Counted from the first letter of the stretch, positions 23,461 to 32,694 are shown. The stretch: 64,000 bases of DNA from Celerinatantimonas yamalensis (GCF_046054155.1 NZ_JBEQCT010000003.1:310001-374000), one strand, 5' to 3'. The notes: generated from the letters alone by a model not told the origin. Numbers and translations: made by a program.

Positions 23461-23849
23461 CGCAATTTAAGGGGTGATATGGCGAGCTGTTTTGCGTCGG
23501 TCAGTGAGATATTTATCTCAGTATTGAATTAAAGGTATTCCAGAGTTTTCACCTCTATAGTGGTGCTAAAAAATAGATTAATAAATGCCCAAACGAGTAT
23601 TTGCTCGCGATCAATCATTGTATTTATGACAGAACTATGATTGTGAATAAAAAAGGGGTTTTTGGTACTTTATCCACAAAATCTGTGGATTAAATTGTGG
23701 ATGAAGTTGTGTATGTATAATAATTCACTGATTTATATGATTTTTATAGACTGGGTAAAAATTAGGTAGTGAGCTAGAAAATGGCTATTTTTTCGATACT
23801 TCAGTAACAATATCTCGTGAGTTATCGTTAATATGGCCTTCTTCATCGC
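23461..23849. other. intergenic region downstream of the antiterminator gene
   Basis: No coding frame found. It contains the DnaA-box-like cluster annotated separately and strongly AT-rich sequence on its right (23705-23770). No terminator is seen directly after the antiterminator gene. Confidence 0.5.
23670..23704. promoter_or_regulatory. cluster of three DnaA-box-like nonamers
   Basis: Within 35 bases: TTATCCACA on the + strand (23670-23678, perfect consensus), TGTGGATTA (23684-23692, TAATCCACA on the other strand) and TGTGGATGA (23696-23704, TCATCCACA), the latter two each one base from consensus. AT-rich sequence follows. No dnaA, dnaN, mnmG or repA gene is nearby, so a titration or minor regulatory site is more likely than a chromosomal origin. 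Confidence 0.5.
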
Positions 23850-23886
23850 AAAAAAAAACCACTTCATATTTTGAAGTGGTTTTTTA
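23850..23886. terminator. terminator of ackA-pta (bidirectional)
   Basis: ACCACTTCA and TGAAGTGGT pair perfectly over nine bases around TATTT, with eight A on the left and six T on the right. It lies 20 bases past the pta stop and can work in both directions. Confidence 0.9.
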
Positions 23887-23904
23887 GTTCATTCCATCAA
23901 CTGA

Positions 23905-26052
23905 CTAATTTTTTTGGCCAGCTTGAATGGCTGTCAGTGCAATGGTGTAGATAATATCTTCAACCAATGCACCACGAGATAAATCGTTGACCGGTTTTGC
24001 CATACCTTGAAGCATCGGCCCAATACTGATGAGCTCGGCGCTACGTTGTACCGCTTTATAGGTCGTATTCCCAGTATTCAGATCAGGGAACACGAAAACT
24101 GTTGCTTTACCGGCTACAGGACTGTTTGGCGCTTTACTTTTCGCCACATTTTCCATAACCGCTGCATCATACTGCAATGGCCCATCAATGGAGAGATCAG
24201 GGCGACGTTCTTGCGCTAACTTGGTTGCTTCACGGACTTTATCCACGTCACTCCCTTGGCCTGAGTTGCCAGTTGAGTAACTAATCATCGCAACGCGAGG
24301 CTCAATCCCAAACGCAATTGCAGAGTCTGCTGACTGAATAGCAATATCAGCGAGCTGTTCAGCTGTTGGATCAGGATTAATTGCACAGTCACCATAGATA
24401 AGGACTTGATCAGGCATCAACATAAAGAAAATCGATGAAACTAAGTTAGCACCGGGTGCGGTTTTAATCAATTGCAGTGCCGGCCGAATAGTATTCGCAG
24501 TGGTGTGAACGGCACCAGAGACTAAACCGTCAACTTCACCTTGGGCGAGCATCATCGTCCCCAAAACAACGTTATCTTCGAGTTGTTCACGAGCAACAAC
24601 TTCGGTTAAGCCTTTTTTCTTACGTAACTCACACATTGGCCCAACGTATTTTTCACGGATGACTTCAGGGTCTAAAATAGTTACCCCATCACCCAGCGTC
24701 ACACCTTCTTGGGCGGCAATACGGGCGATCTCTTCAGGGTTACCAAGTAGTACTGAACGTGCAATACCGCGAGAAGCAGCAATAGCCGCCGCTTTAATAG
24801 TACGTGGCTCATCACCTTCAGGCAGAACTACTTTTTTGCCTGCTTGGCGGGCCATTTCAGTTAACTGATAGCGGAACGCAGGCGGTGATAAACGACGTGG
24901 GCGCGCTGACTCAGAAGCTAATGATTCAATCCAGTGTTTATCAATGTGTCCGGCGATATAGTCCTGAACTTGTTCAATGCGGTCAACATCATCAACAGGA
25001 ATTTCCATGTTGAAGCTTTGCAGCACTAACGCAGTTTGCCAAGTATTGGTGTTGATTAACATCATTGGCAAGCCGGTAGTTTGCAGAGCTTGTTCACACA
25101 ATGCGAGGACTTCTTTTTCAGGGCGATAGCCACCGGTTAGTAGTAATGCGCCGATTTTAACGCCGTTCATTGCTGCCAAACAAGCTGATACGATCACATC
25201 AGAACGATCGCCGGATGTGACCAGTAGACTACCCGGATTGAAATGCTCAATCATATTCGGGATACTACGTGCACAGAAAGTTACACGACCTAAACGACGG
25301 GTATTGAGTTCCCCTTCATTGATGATCGTGGCACTTAGATGATCCGCTAAATCTTTTGCACGAGGTGCGATTAACACAGGATTCCAAGGAATACAGCCAA
25401 GGATGCGCATCGGACTTTTGCTGAACATCTGCAAAACTTCCAGATTAGTCGACATCGAAGGTGCGTTTTTGTCGAACATCTCGGTTAGGTCTGGACGGCT
25501 AGGGTGGCGTTCATCAATTGGTGCGCCAACTTTGTTAATGATGCAGCCGATGATGCGTTTATTGCTGATGCCCCCAAAACTGTTGATGGCAATATCCATT
25601 CGTTCTTTCAGTTGCTGCGATGAGTTGTTGCCTGGACTGGTGACAAATACAATATCAGCATCTAACGCTTTAGCGACGCCATAGTTCACAGTTGACGCAT
25701 ATGAGCTTGAACTGTTTGGCACCAAGCCTTCAATGACAACTACTTCGGAGTTTTGGGTTCCGTCATTATAACGGGCAACAATCATTTCCAATAAGTCATC
25801 AACCTGATTGGCACTGATCATGTTTTCTGCAACATCTGCAGCGAAAGACTCAGGCGGCGTTATATTGGTCGCATTACGGATAATTTCGGTGGAACGTTCC
25901 GGACCAGATCGGCGATAATAGTTGGATTGTGCGATGGGTTTGAAAAAGTTCACGTTCACGCCATTGCGTTCCATAGCACGAACCATTCCTAAACTAACCG
26001 AAGTAACACCAACACCGTCACCGATCGGTACTAACATAATTGTGCGAGCCAC
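23905..26052 (-). CDS. pta: phosphate acetyltransferase
   Basis: Converts acetyl-CoA and phosphate to acetyl phosphate and CoA, the first step of acetate excretion. The 715 residues match long-form (E. coli type) Pta: an N-terminal P-loop-like domain (MLVPIGDGVGVTSVSLGMVRAM), a DRTGG domain near 225-330, and the C-terminal catalytic PTA_PTB domain (about 390-712) with VVLPEGDEPRTIKAA, GLVSGAVHTTANTIRPALQ, VAMISYSTGNSGQGSDVDKV and VFVFPDLNTGN. It lies 67 bases after ackA on the same strand, an operon, and ends at a strong terminator. Confidence 0.97.
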   Translation of the reverse strand: MARTIMLVPIGDGVGVTSVSLGMVRAMERNGVNVNFFKPIAQSNYYRRSGPERSTEIIRNATNITPPESFAADVAENMISANQVDDLLEMIVARYNDGTQNSEVVVIEGLVPNSSSSYASTVNYGVAKALDADIVFVTSPGNNSSQQLKERMDIAINSFGGISNKRIIGCIINKVGAPIDERHPSRPDLTEMFDKNAPSMSTNLEVLQMFSKSPMRILGCIPWNPVLIAPRAKDLADHLSATIINEGELNTRRLGRVTFCARSIPNMIEHFNPGSLLVTSGDRSDVIVSACLAAMNGVKIGALLLTGGYRPEKEVLALCEQALQTTGLPMMLINTNTWQTALVLQSFNMEIPVDDVDRIEQVQDYIAGHIDKHWIESLASESARPRRLSPPAFRYQLTEMARQAGKKVVLPEGDEPRTIKAAAIAASRGIARSVLLGNPEEIARIAAQEGVTLGDGVTILDPEVIREKYVGPMCELRKKKGLTEVVAREQLEDNVVLGTMMLAQGEVDGLVSGAVHTTANTIRPALQLIKTAPGANLVSSIFFMLMPDQVLIYGDCAINPDPTAEQLADIAIQSADSAIAFGIEPRVAMISYSTGNSGQGSDVDKVREATKLAQERRPDLSIDGPLQYDAAVMENVAKSKAPNSPVAGKATVFVFPDLNTGNTTYKAVQRSAELISIGPMLQGMAKPVNDLSRGALVEDIIYTIALTAIQAGQKN

Positions 26053-26119
26053 TGCTCTACCTCACTTACTATGTTGATTAAATTACGAAGGGACCTTAAC
26101 GGCCCCTGATTTTTGATTC

Positions 26120-27328
26120 TTAGTTTGCTGTTTCAACCAAAGCGGTTGCATCGCGTGCGATGACCAGTTCTTCATTGGTTGGAATCACGAACATTGGGCG
26201 ACTATCCGCTGTTGAAATGGTCCCTGATGCGCCAAAACGTGCGTCTAAATTGGCTTGTTCGTCAACGATGACACCTAATAAGCCTAAATGGCTGACAATG
26301 CGAGTTCGAACAGGGGCTGCGTTTTCACCGATACCACCAGTGAAGACAATTGCATCTAATCGTCCAGCTAATGATGCCGCATAAGAAGCGATATACTTAG
26401 CAATGCGGTAGCAGAATACTTCTTTCGCTCGCAACGCTGCATCATCACCAGCAGATGCATGCTCTTCAACCCAGCGACAGTCACTGCTTGCTTCGGTTAA
26501 CCCTAAAAGCCCAGATTCTTTGGTTAGCATATGATCGACTTCGTCCAGCGAATAGCCAAGACGATTCACTAAATGGAAGATAATAGCTGGATCGATGTCA
26601 CCACTACGGGTACCCATCACAACACCTTCTAAAGGTGTTAATCCCATGCTGGTGTCGACACATTGGCCATCTTTAATTGCAGAGATGGAAGCCCCATTAC
26701 CCAAGTGAGCTGTAATCAAGTTACATTCACTTAAATCTTTACCCAGCATTTTTGCCGCTTCATCTGCAACATAGCGATGGCTAGTGCCATGTGCGCCATA
26801 GCGACGAATACCATGATCACGATATAATTTGTAAGGCAGACCATAGAGGTATGCTTTACGCGGCATGGTTTGATGGAATGCAGTGTCAAAAACAGTAACA
26901 TGTTTGAGATTCGGGAAACTTTGCATCGCTGCACGAATACCAACTAGTGCAGGTGGGTTATGTAGCGGTGCAAAATCAGAACACTCTTCAAGCCCTTTTA
27001 TGACATCATCATCGACAACAACCGATGCAGTGAATTTTTCACCGCCGCTGACAATACGATGGCCGACAGCAATGATATGTTCATTGAGTTCGGGATTTTG
27101 AGCCAAAATATTGGTCACGATAAAATCGATTGCTTCTTGATGAGTGGCCTTAGCGGACAGTGGTGACTCGGCTTTTTCACCATTGGCTTTCCACTTAATA
27201 CGGGCGTCATCAAGTGTCAGACATTCAGCTAAACCTGTGATTTTTTCATCACCGGATTCAGGGTTAAGAATCGCAAATTTGAGGGATGAACTGCCGCAGT
27301 TCAATACCAGAACAAGCTTATCGCTCAT
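26120..27328 (-). CDS. ackA: acetate kinase
   Basis: Makes ATP from acetyl phosphate, yielding acetate; works with Pta next door. The 402 residues have the ASKHA-fold signatures VLVLNCGSSSLKFAI at the N-terminus, the family patterns near HRIVSGGEKF, FDTAFHQTMP (catalytic Asp), ITAHLGNGASISAI (His and Asn of the active site), MGTRSGDIDP (Arg) and VFTGGIGENA. It begins 300 bases from divergent yfbV, the same arrangement as in E. coli. Confidence 0.97.
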   Translation of the reverse strand: MSDKLVLVLNCGSSSLKFAILNPESGDEKITGLAECLTLDDARIKWKANGEKAESPLSAKATHQEAIDFIVTNILAQNPELNEHIIAVGHRIVSGGEKFTASVVVDDDVIKGLEECSDFAPLHNPPALVGIRAAMQSFPNLKHVTVFDTAFHQTMPRKAYLYGLPYKLYRDHGIRRYGAHGTSHRYVADEAAKMLGKDLSECNLITAHLGNGASISAIKDGQCVDTSMGLTPLEGVVMGTRSGDIDPAIIFHLVNRLGYSLDEVDHMLTKESGLLGLTEASSDCRWVEEHASAGDDAALRAKEVFCYRIAKYIASYAASLAGRLDAIVFTGGIGENAAPVRTRIVSHLGLLGVIVDEQANLDARFGASGTISTADSRPMFVIPTNEELVIARDATALVETAN

Positions 27329-27627
27329 GGATCATTCCTGTAGATTGGTACCAGAATAAATCAGTTGCCAAAGGATGCGTTTGGAGCAAGGCGCTGACAA
27401 CTGCACTTTAAATGGATTAGAACAGTTTTTGCATCAGTATTAGTATCGAATGCTATTTCGATCTACACTGAGTGAAGAGGCCAACTGATCTTAGGTTCGA
27501 AACGGAGTCTGATCATAGCGAATTTGTTGTAAAATAAACACAAAACATTCAGTAAAAATTAGATTATCCGTAATAAAGTGACGATTTATTGGTCTAAATC
27601 AAAAATAATGCGCTAGGAATGATGGTT

Positions 27628-28071
27628 ATGAGTGATTTTTCAACGACGATTAAAGATGGTGTAAGCTACGCAAAGCTTTGGCCCACAGAGCCATCACTGG
27701 CGCCGCTGTTTGTCGAGCAGCGTCTTATCCAAACAATTCCTTGGCTGAATAAAGTGATGCCCGCTCTGGCTGTGATCACGATTGTTTTACCTTACATTGG
27801 CCAGCAGACGAATTTATTGCCGCAATCTGCGGTGTTTGCTTTGCTGTTTTTAGCGGCGCCTTTTCATCTATATTATTGGCTAGGGCATCGAGCCAATACT
27901 ATGTTGCCTCCTACTTTGGCGCATTGGTATCGAGAGCTCCATCATAAGCTTTCTGACGCGGGTGAGACAATGCAGCCCGTTGTGTCGCGGCCGCGTTATG
28001 TTGAGCTTGCTGATACGCTTAAAAAAGCATTTGCACGATTCGATAAAGGCTTTGTTATCTACGGTGATTGA
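27628..28071 (+). CDS. yfbV: UPF0208 membrane protein YfbV
   Basis: Small inner-membrane protein, about 147 residues, with two TM helices (about 43-62 and 67-88) and a soluble C-terminal part with YVELADTLKKAFARFDKGF. It matches E. coli YfbV, which is also divergent from ackA; YfbV has been linked to insulating the Ter macrodomain, but its biochemistry is not known. Three ATGs lie close together (27619, 27622, 27628); the last has AGGA nine bases upstream. Confidence 0.9.
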   Translation: MSDFSTTIKDGVSYAKLWPTEPSLAPLFVEQRLIQTIPWLNKVMPALAVITIVLPYIGQQTNLLPQSAVFALLFLAAPFHLYYWLGHRANTMLPPTLAHWYRELHHKLSDAGETMQPVVSRPRYVELADTLKKAFARFDKGFVIYGD

Positions 28072-28130
28072 AGGTCGTAGATTGCAAGAGAGCTATGTGC
28101 TTTAACCGATCTATTAGGTAAAAATAAAAC

Positions 28131-28463
28131 ATGGGTATTGAGTTTCTGTCGTATCAAGAAAGCGATAAAAACTATATCTGGGACACCTATGTCAAAGCAA
28201 TGAGGCCGCACATTGAGAAAATGTGGGGTTGGGATGCTGCATGGCAAGAAAAGAACTTCGAACAAAGCTTAGTTGAGTACCATACATCAATACTAAAAAT
28301 CCCAAGCGGTCGGGTTGGCCACCTCCAAGTAAAATACAATCCTGAGAACATATATAATAGCATTGCACTTGATAAAGATAACGTCCTCGATTTACATCGT
28401 GGCCCGCAGATAGACAACTGCGCCATGATTGGCTTGTTTGACGCAATCACCTTCGAAGTATAA
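28131..28463 (+). CDS. GNAT-like acetyltransferase, apparently truncated
   Basis: 110-residue protein whose first half (IWDTYVKAMRPHIEKMWGWD, then AWQEKNFEQSL) resembles the N-terminus of GNAT acetyltransferases. The rest does not contain the acetyl-CoA loop (Q/RxxGxG/A) and ends short of the usual 145-160 residues. I found no continuation in the other frames before rlmA begins on the opposite strand. It may be a decayed gene or a novel small protein; function is not assignable. No strong ribosome site precedes ATG 28131. Confidence 0.45.
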   Translation: MGIEFLSYQESDKNYIWDTYVKAMRPHIEKMWGWDAAWQEKNFEQSLVEYHTSILKIPSGRVGHLQVKYNPENIYNSIALDKDNVLDLHRGPQIDNCAMIGLFDAITFEV

Positions 28464-28481
28464 ACCTTGTGCTAAATATGA

Positions 28482-29291
28482 TTAATGGGCGTCCCGAGTA
28501 TAGTGATGCAGTGTAAATTGCGCATCGACTGGGCTTTTATCCTCGATGAACTGCTGACGCGTATCGCGGGTTAATTTCCAAGCAAATGGGGTCATATCCA
28601 TGAGTTGTTCGCGGCTATTGGCATCTAATGTCATAGGATAACAGATAGTTTGTGATTGTTGATGGGTGAGCCCCGGTAATGTTTCCGGCACATCGACATG
28701 GGCGCGCAGTTCTGGGTAAATGTATTGACGTAATTGTTTTAGGTGCCAAGCTCCGGGGACAACGGTAATGAGAGCGGCGCCTGGGCGCAAGCAACGCATC
28801 ACTTGTGAGTCATCTTGAGGGGCAAAAATTCGCGTGATGAGATCCAGCGATTGGTCGGCAAAAGGTAAACGCTGATTACTCGCTACTACAAATCGGCACT
28901 CGGGATAGCGCTTGGCGGCTTGTTGTATTCCCCGTTTGGCAATATCTAGCCCCCATACTTGAGCGTCCAATTGACGCAACTGATCGGTGTAGAACCCCTC
29001 ACCGCAGCCCATATCTAAGATCTGATGATAGGATTTGGCGGTAGCGGCCATTTGAATTAGTGCATCGGCTAACGGTTGATAATAGCCCTGTTGTAAGAAT
29101 AGCTGCCGAGCTTTAAGCATCGTGGCGTTATCACCGGGGTTCTTAGAGTGTTTAAATTGCACCGCCAGTAAGTTGACATAGCCTTCTTTAGCCTGATCAA
29201 AATGATGACGATGATTGCATTGCCACGCTTTACCGTTTTGGATGAGAGGGCCGTGGCATATCGGACAACTTAAAATACTAGGGGTGCTCAA
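28482..29291 (-). CDS. rlmA: 23S rRNA (guanine-745-N1)-methyltransferase RlmA
   Basis: SAM-dependent methylase for G745 of 23S rRNA. The 269 residues begin with the zinc finger CPICHGPL...CNHRHHFD (three Cys and a His), then AKEGYVNLL, then the Rossmann SAM site LDMGCGEGFYTDQL (about residue 92), FVASNQRLPFADQSLDLITRIFAP and MTPFAWK. The start is TTG; no ATG fits and the zinc finger needs this N-terminus. It follows pflA with only 46 bases and a hairpin between them. Confidence 0.92.
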   Translation of the reverse strand: MSTPSILSCPICHGPLIQNGKAWQCNHRHHFDQAKEGYVNLLAVQFKHSKNPGDNATMLKARQLFLQQGYYQPLADALIQMAATAKSYHQILDMGCGEGFYTDQLRQLDAQVWGLDIAKRGIQQAAKRYPECRFVVASNQRLPFADQSLDLITRIFAPQDDSQVMRCLRPGAALITVVPGAWHLKQLRQYIYPELRAHVDVPETLPGLTHQQSQTICYPMTLDANSREQLMDMTPFAWKLTRDTRQQFIEDKSPVDAQFTLHHYTRDAH

Positions 29292-29312
29292 AGCGAGTGC
29301 TCTCTACGACAT

Positions 29313-29330
29313 ACGGCCCCGAAGGGCCGT
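29313..29330 (-). terminator. UUCG-capped hairpin between pflA and rlmA
   Basis: On the minus strand, ACGGCCC and GGGCCGT enclose the very stable UUCG tetraloop. It sits eight bases after the pflA stop and 21 bases before the rlmA TTG. There is no T-run after it, so it is more likely a transcript 3'-end stabiliser or a partial terminator than a strong one. Confidence 0.55.
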
Positions 29331-29337
29331 CATAAAA

Positions 29338-30081
29338 TTAGAAAATAACTTTCGGGTGATATTCTAACAGAATTTTTTGCAGCCGTTCCATGGTTTCTTT
29401 AGGCGGCGCTTCAACACCTTCTAATGGGTAAGCTTCACCCATAGTAGTCCATTTATGTTTGCCTAATTCATGATAAGGCAGCATTTCGATGCGCTCGATA
29501 TTGCTCATCCCTTGGATGAATTCACCCAGTAATCGAGCGGAGCGATCGCTATCGGTATAACCAGGGACAACCACATGACGGATCCAAGTTCGTTTACCGA
29601 TCTTTTGGAGATACTTCGCAAAATCGAGTGTACGATGATTGCTCACACCCACAAGCTGTTGGTGTACATCGTCATCGAGCTGCTTGAGATCAAGTAAAAC
29701 TAAATCAGTGGCATCCATCAGTTCATCAATCACCGGTGTGTGTTTACGGACATAACCGTTGGTGTCCAAACATGTATTGACACCATGTTCATGGCAAGCT
29801 CGAAATAGATCACGGATAAATTCAGGCTGCAAAATTGCTTCGCCACCTGATGCGGTGATACCACCACCACTAGCATTCATATAACTTTTATAGGGAAGCA
29901 ACTCATTGATTAACTCATCCACCGTGACTTCTTTGCCAGTGTGAATATCCCACGTGTCGCGGTTATGGCAAAATATGCAACGCATTAAACAGCCCTGCAT
30001 GAATACAATAAAGCGGATCCCCGGCCCATCAACGGTACCGCAGGATTCAGTCGAGTGGATACGGCCCTTTAATTGCGCCAT
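29338..30081 (-). CDS. pflA: pyruvate formate-lyase-activating enzyme
   Basis: Radical-SAM enzyme that abstracts hydrogen from the PflB glycine to activate it under anaerobiosis. The 247 residues have GRIHSTESCGTVDGPGIRF, the [4Fe-4S] motif CLMRCIFCHN, ASGGEAILQPEF and the SAM-contacting region VVPGYTDSD. The longer open frame starts 19 codons earlier, but ATG 30081 follows a perfect AGGAGG at the right spacing and matches family N-termini. A hairpin with an AGGAGG beside it separates the gene from pflB. Confidence 0.95.
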   Translation of the reverse strand: MAQLKGRIHSTESCGTVDGPGIRFIVFMQGCLMRCIFCHNRDTWDIHTGKEVTVDELINELLPYKSYMNASGGGITASGGEAILQPEFIRDLFRACHEHGVNTCLDTNGYVRKHTPVIDELMDATDLVLLDLKQLDDDVHQQLVGVSNHRTLDFAKYLQKIGKRTWIRHVVVPGYTDSDRSARLLGEFIQGMSNIERIEMLPYHELGKHKWTTMGEAYPLEGVEAPPKETMERLQKILLEYHPKVIF

Positions 30082-30098
30082 AACAAGCCTCCTATTAA

Positions 30099-30129
30099 AA
30101 AAGGCCTTGTCCATTGGGCAAGGCCTTTT
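30099..30129 (-). terminator. attenuating hairpin between pflB and pflA
   Basis: AAAAGGCCTTG and CAAGGCCTTTT form an 11-pair stem with a nine-base loop. On the minus strand the U-rich arm ends just before the pflA ribosome site. It probably stops most pflB transcripts and lets through a little to pflA, giving substrate enzyme excess over activator. Confidence 0.8.
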
Positions 30130-30170
30130 GCTTCTCAATTACTCTTTATTTTATCAGGTTACTCGAACAA

Positions 30171-32456
30171 TTACATGTGGTCTGTAAAAGTACGAGTGAC
30201 AACGTCTTGCTGCTGTTCACGAGTCAGTGAGTTAAAGCGAACGGCATAGCCTGATACACGGATAGTCAACTGAGGATATTTTTCAGGATTTTCCATTGCA
30301 TCTAACAGCATTTCACGGTTCATCACGTTCACATTCAGATGTTGACCACCTTCTACAGCGTTTTCGTGATGGAAGTAACCGTCCATCAGGCCCGCTAAGT
30401 TGCTACGACGAGAATCATCTTCTTTACCTAACGCATTTGGAACGATAGAGAAAGTATAAGAGATACCATCTTGTGCACTTGAGAATGGGAGTTTACCAAC
30501 AGAAGTCAATGAAGCGACTGCGCCTTTTTCATCACGGCCATGCATTGGGTTGGCACCAGGAGCAAATGGAGCACCTGCGCGGCGACCGTCTGGAGTAGTC
30601 CCAGTTTTTTTACCATAAACAACGTTTGAAGTAATGGTCAAAATTGACTGAGTTGGTGTTGAGCCGCGATAAGTGCTTAATGAACGAATTTTGTTCATGA
30701 AGCGTTCAACTAAATCACAAGCGATCGAATCAACGCGGTCATCGTTGTTGCCAAATTTAGGATACTCACCTTCGATTTCAAAATCGACAGCTAGACCATC
30801 TTCATCACGAATTGGTTTAACTTTGGCATATTTAATTGCAGACAAAGAGTCCGCTGCAACTGATAAACCAGCGATACCACATGCCATTGTGCGATAAACA
30901 TCACGGTCATGCAGTGCAAGCAGTGATGCTTCATAGCTATATTTGTCATGCATATAGTGGATACAGTTCAAAGCGGTGACATATTGCATGGCCAACCAAT
31001 CCATGAAGCCGTCCATTTTGCTGAATACTTCTTCATAATCTAAGTATTCGCCAGTGATTTTGTCCATTTTTGGACCGACTTGGATTTTTTTCTTCTCATC
31101 AACACCACCATTGATGGTATACAACAAGGTTTTAGCCAAGTTAGCACGGGCACCAAAGAACTGCATCTGTTTACCAATAACCATTGGTGATACACAACAA
31201 GCAATGGCATAGTCATCGCTGTCGAAATCAGGACGCATTAAATCATCGTTTTCATATTGGATAGATGATGTGTCAATGGATACTTTGGCACAGAATTTTT
31301 TCCAAGCAACTGGCAGGTGTTCTGACCACAAGATAGTCATGTTTGGCTCTGGAGAAGGGCCCATGGTGTACAATGTGTTCAAGAAACGGAATGAAGTGCG
31401 AGTTACTAATGTCCGGCCATCTAAGCCCATACCACCGAGTGATTCAGTTGCCCAGATTGGGTCACCTGAGAACAATTCATCATATTCAGGAGTACGTAAG
31501 AAGCGAACCATACGTAGTTTCATAACCAAGTGGTCAATCAGCTCTTGAGCTTCTTCTTCGTTCAGTTTACCTGCAGCGATATCACGTTCGATATAGATAT
31601 CTAAGAAGGTCGCGTTACGACCAAATGACATGGCAGCACCGTTTTGAGATTTCACAGCAGCTAGATAGCCAAAGTAGGTCCATTGAACCGCTTCCTGAGC
31701 AGTTTCTGCTGGACGTGCAATGTCACAACCATATTTAGCGGCCATTTCTTTGATTTGTTTCAGCGCACGGTGTTCATCAGAGATTTCTTCACGACGACGA
31801 ATTACTTCTTCCATATTTTCGCCAGTTGCAGTGGCGTGATACAGTTTTTCTTCCAGAGACTTATGTTGTGAGACTTTATCTTTCATCAAGTAGTCGATAC
31901 CGTACAGAGCGATACGACGATAGTCACCGATGATACGACCACGGCCATAAGCGTCTGGCAGACCAGTTAAGATACCGGCTTTACGACAAGCGAGGATAGA
32001 ACTGGTATAAACGTCAAATACGCCTTGGTTATGAGTTTTACGATACTCGGTGAAGATTTTTTCGATTTCAGGGTTTAATTCACGATTGTATGCTTGGCAT
32101 GATGTTTCGATCATGCGGATACCGCCGTTAGGAATCAATGCGCGTTTTAGTGGCTTATCAGTTTGCAGACCAACGATTTTTTCTAAATCTTGGTTGATAT
32201 AACCAGCATCATGAGAAGTGATTGTTGAAGCAACATCAGTATCAAAATCAACAGGAGCGTGAGTGCTGTTTTCCTGTTTGATCCCTTCCATTACTTTTTC
32301 CCACAGTGCTTTTGTTGCAGCTGTAGCTTCTGCTAAGAAACTCTCATCGCCTTCATACGGTGCGTAGTTTTTTTGAATGAAGTCACGAACGTTGACACTT
32401 TTTTGCCAATCACCCGCAGCAAAACCTTTCCAGGCCTGAGTGTTTTGTTCTGCCAT
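30171..32456 (-). CDS. pflB: formate C-acetyltransferase (pyruvate formate-lyase)
   Basis: Glycyl-radical enzyme that splits pyruvate with CoA into acetyl-CoA and formate in anaerobic growth. The 761 residues are nearly the length of E. coli PflB (760). The active-site Cys pair is in DDYAIACCVSPM near residue 420, and the radical Gly is in IRVSGYAVRF near 735. ITSHDAGYIN, AYGRGRIIGDYRR and EYPQLTI-like blocks also match. Products feed pta-ackA, located upstream on the same strand. Unlike E. coli, no focA formate channel precedes it; a perfect FNR-type box lies 225 bases upstream. Confidence 0.98.
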   Translation of the reverse strand: MAEQNTQAWKGFAAGDWQKSVNVRDFIQKNYAPYEGDESFLAEATAATKALWEKVMEGIKQENSTHAPVDFDTDVASTITSHDAGYINQDLEKIVGLQTDKPLKRALIPNGGIRMIETSCQAYNRELNPEIEKIFTEYRKTHNQGVFDVYTSSILACRKAGILTGLPDAYGRGRIIGDYRRIALYGIDYLMKDKVSQHKSLEEKLYHATATGENMEEVIRRREEISDEHRALKQIKEMAAKYGCDIARPAETAQEAVQWTYFGYLAAVKSQNGAAMSFGRNATFLDIYIERDIAAGKLNEEEAQELIDHLVMKLRMVRFLRTPEYDELFSGDPIWATESLGGMGLDGRTLVTRTSFRFLNTLYTMGPSPEPNMTILWSEHLPVAWKKFCAKVSIDTSSIQYENDDLMRPDFDSDDYAIACCVSPMVIGKQMQFFGARANLAKTLLYTINGGVDEKKKIQVGPKMDKITGEYLDYEEVFSKMDGFMDWLAMQYVTALNCIHYMHDKYSYEASLLALHDRDVYRTMACGIAGLSVAADSLSAIKYAKVKPIRDEDGLAVDFEIEGEYPKFGNNDDRVDSIACDLVERFMNKIRSLSTYRGSTPTQSILTITSNVVYGKKTGTTPDGRRAGAPFAPGANPMHGRDEKGAVASLTSVGKLPFSSAQDGISYTFSIVPNALGKEDDSRRSNLAGLMDGYFHHENAVEGGQHLNVNVMNREMLLDAMENPEKYPQLTIRVSGYAVRFNSLTREQQQDVVTRTFTDHM

Positions 32457-32680
32457 GTTATACCTACCTTTAACTATTCAGTAGAAAAGAAATTGATTTG
32501 CTTTTGTTCAACCCTGCTGCTTGGTTTACCTTGCTGCTGACTTGAACCACTAAAACCAATGTCCGATTAAGCGGACTAAACTAGCATTTTATCAGTTTGT
32601 TAACTCGCTGACTAAAAGCCCTTGTTAATCTGCTATCTTAAAGTATGCGGTGATTGTACAAAGCTACCGGACATGTGAAC

Positions 32681-32694
32681 TTGATCACGATCAA
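32681..32694 (-). promoter_or_regulatory. FNR-type box upstream of pflB
   Basis: TTGAT-CACG-ATCAA is a perfect match to the FNR consensus palindrome. It lies 225 bases before the pflB ATG, in the long 5' region, and fits anaerobic induction of the fermentation genes. The site is symmetric, so it could also act on the rightward ABC gene, 440 bases away. Confidence 0.8.

Noticed and set aside
23461..23849. Replication origin
   Set aside because: DnaA-like boxes are present, but there are no replication genes, no GATC cluster and no clear repeated AT 13-mers nearby.
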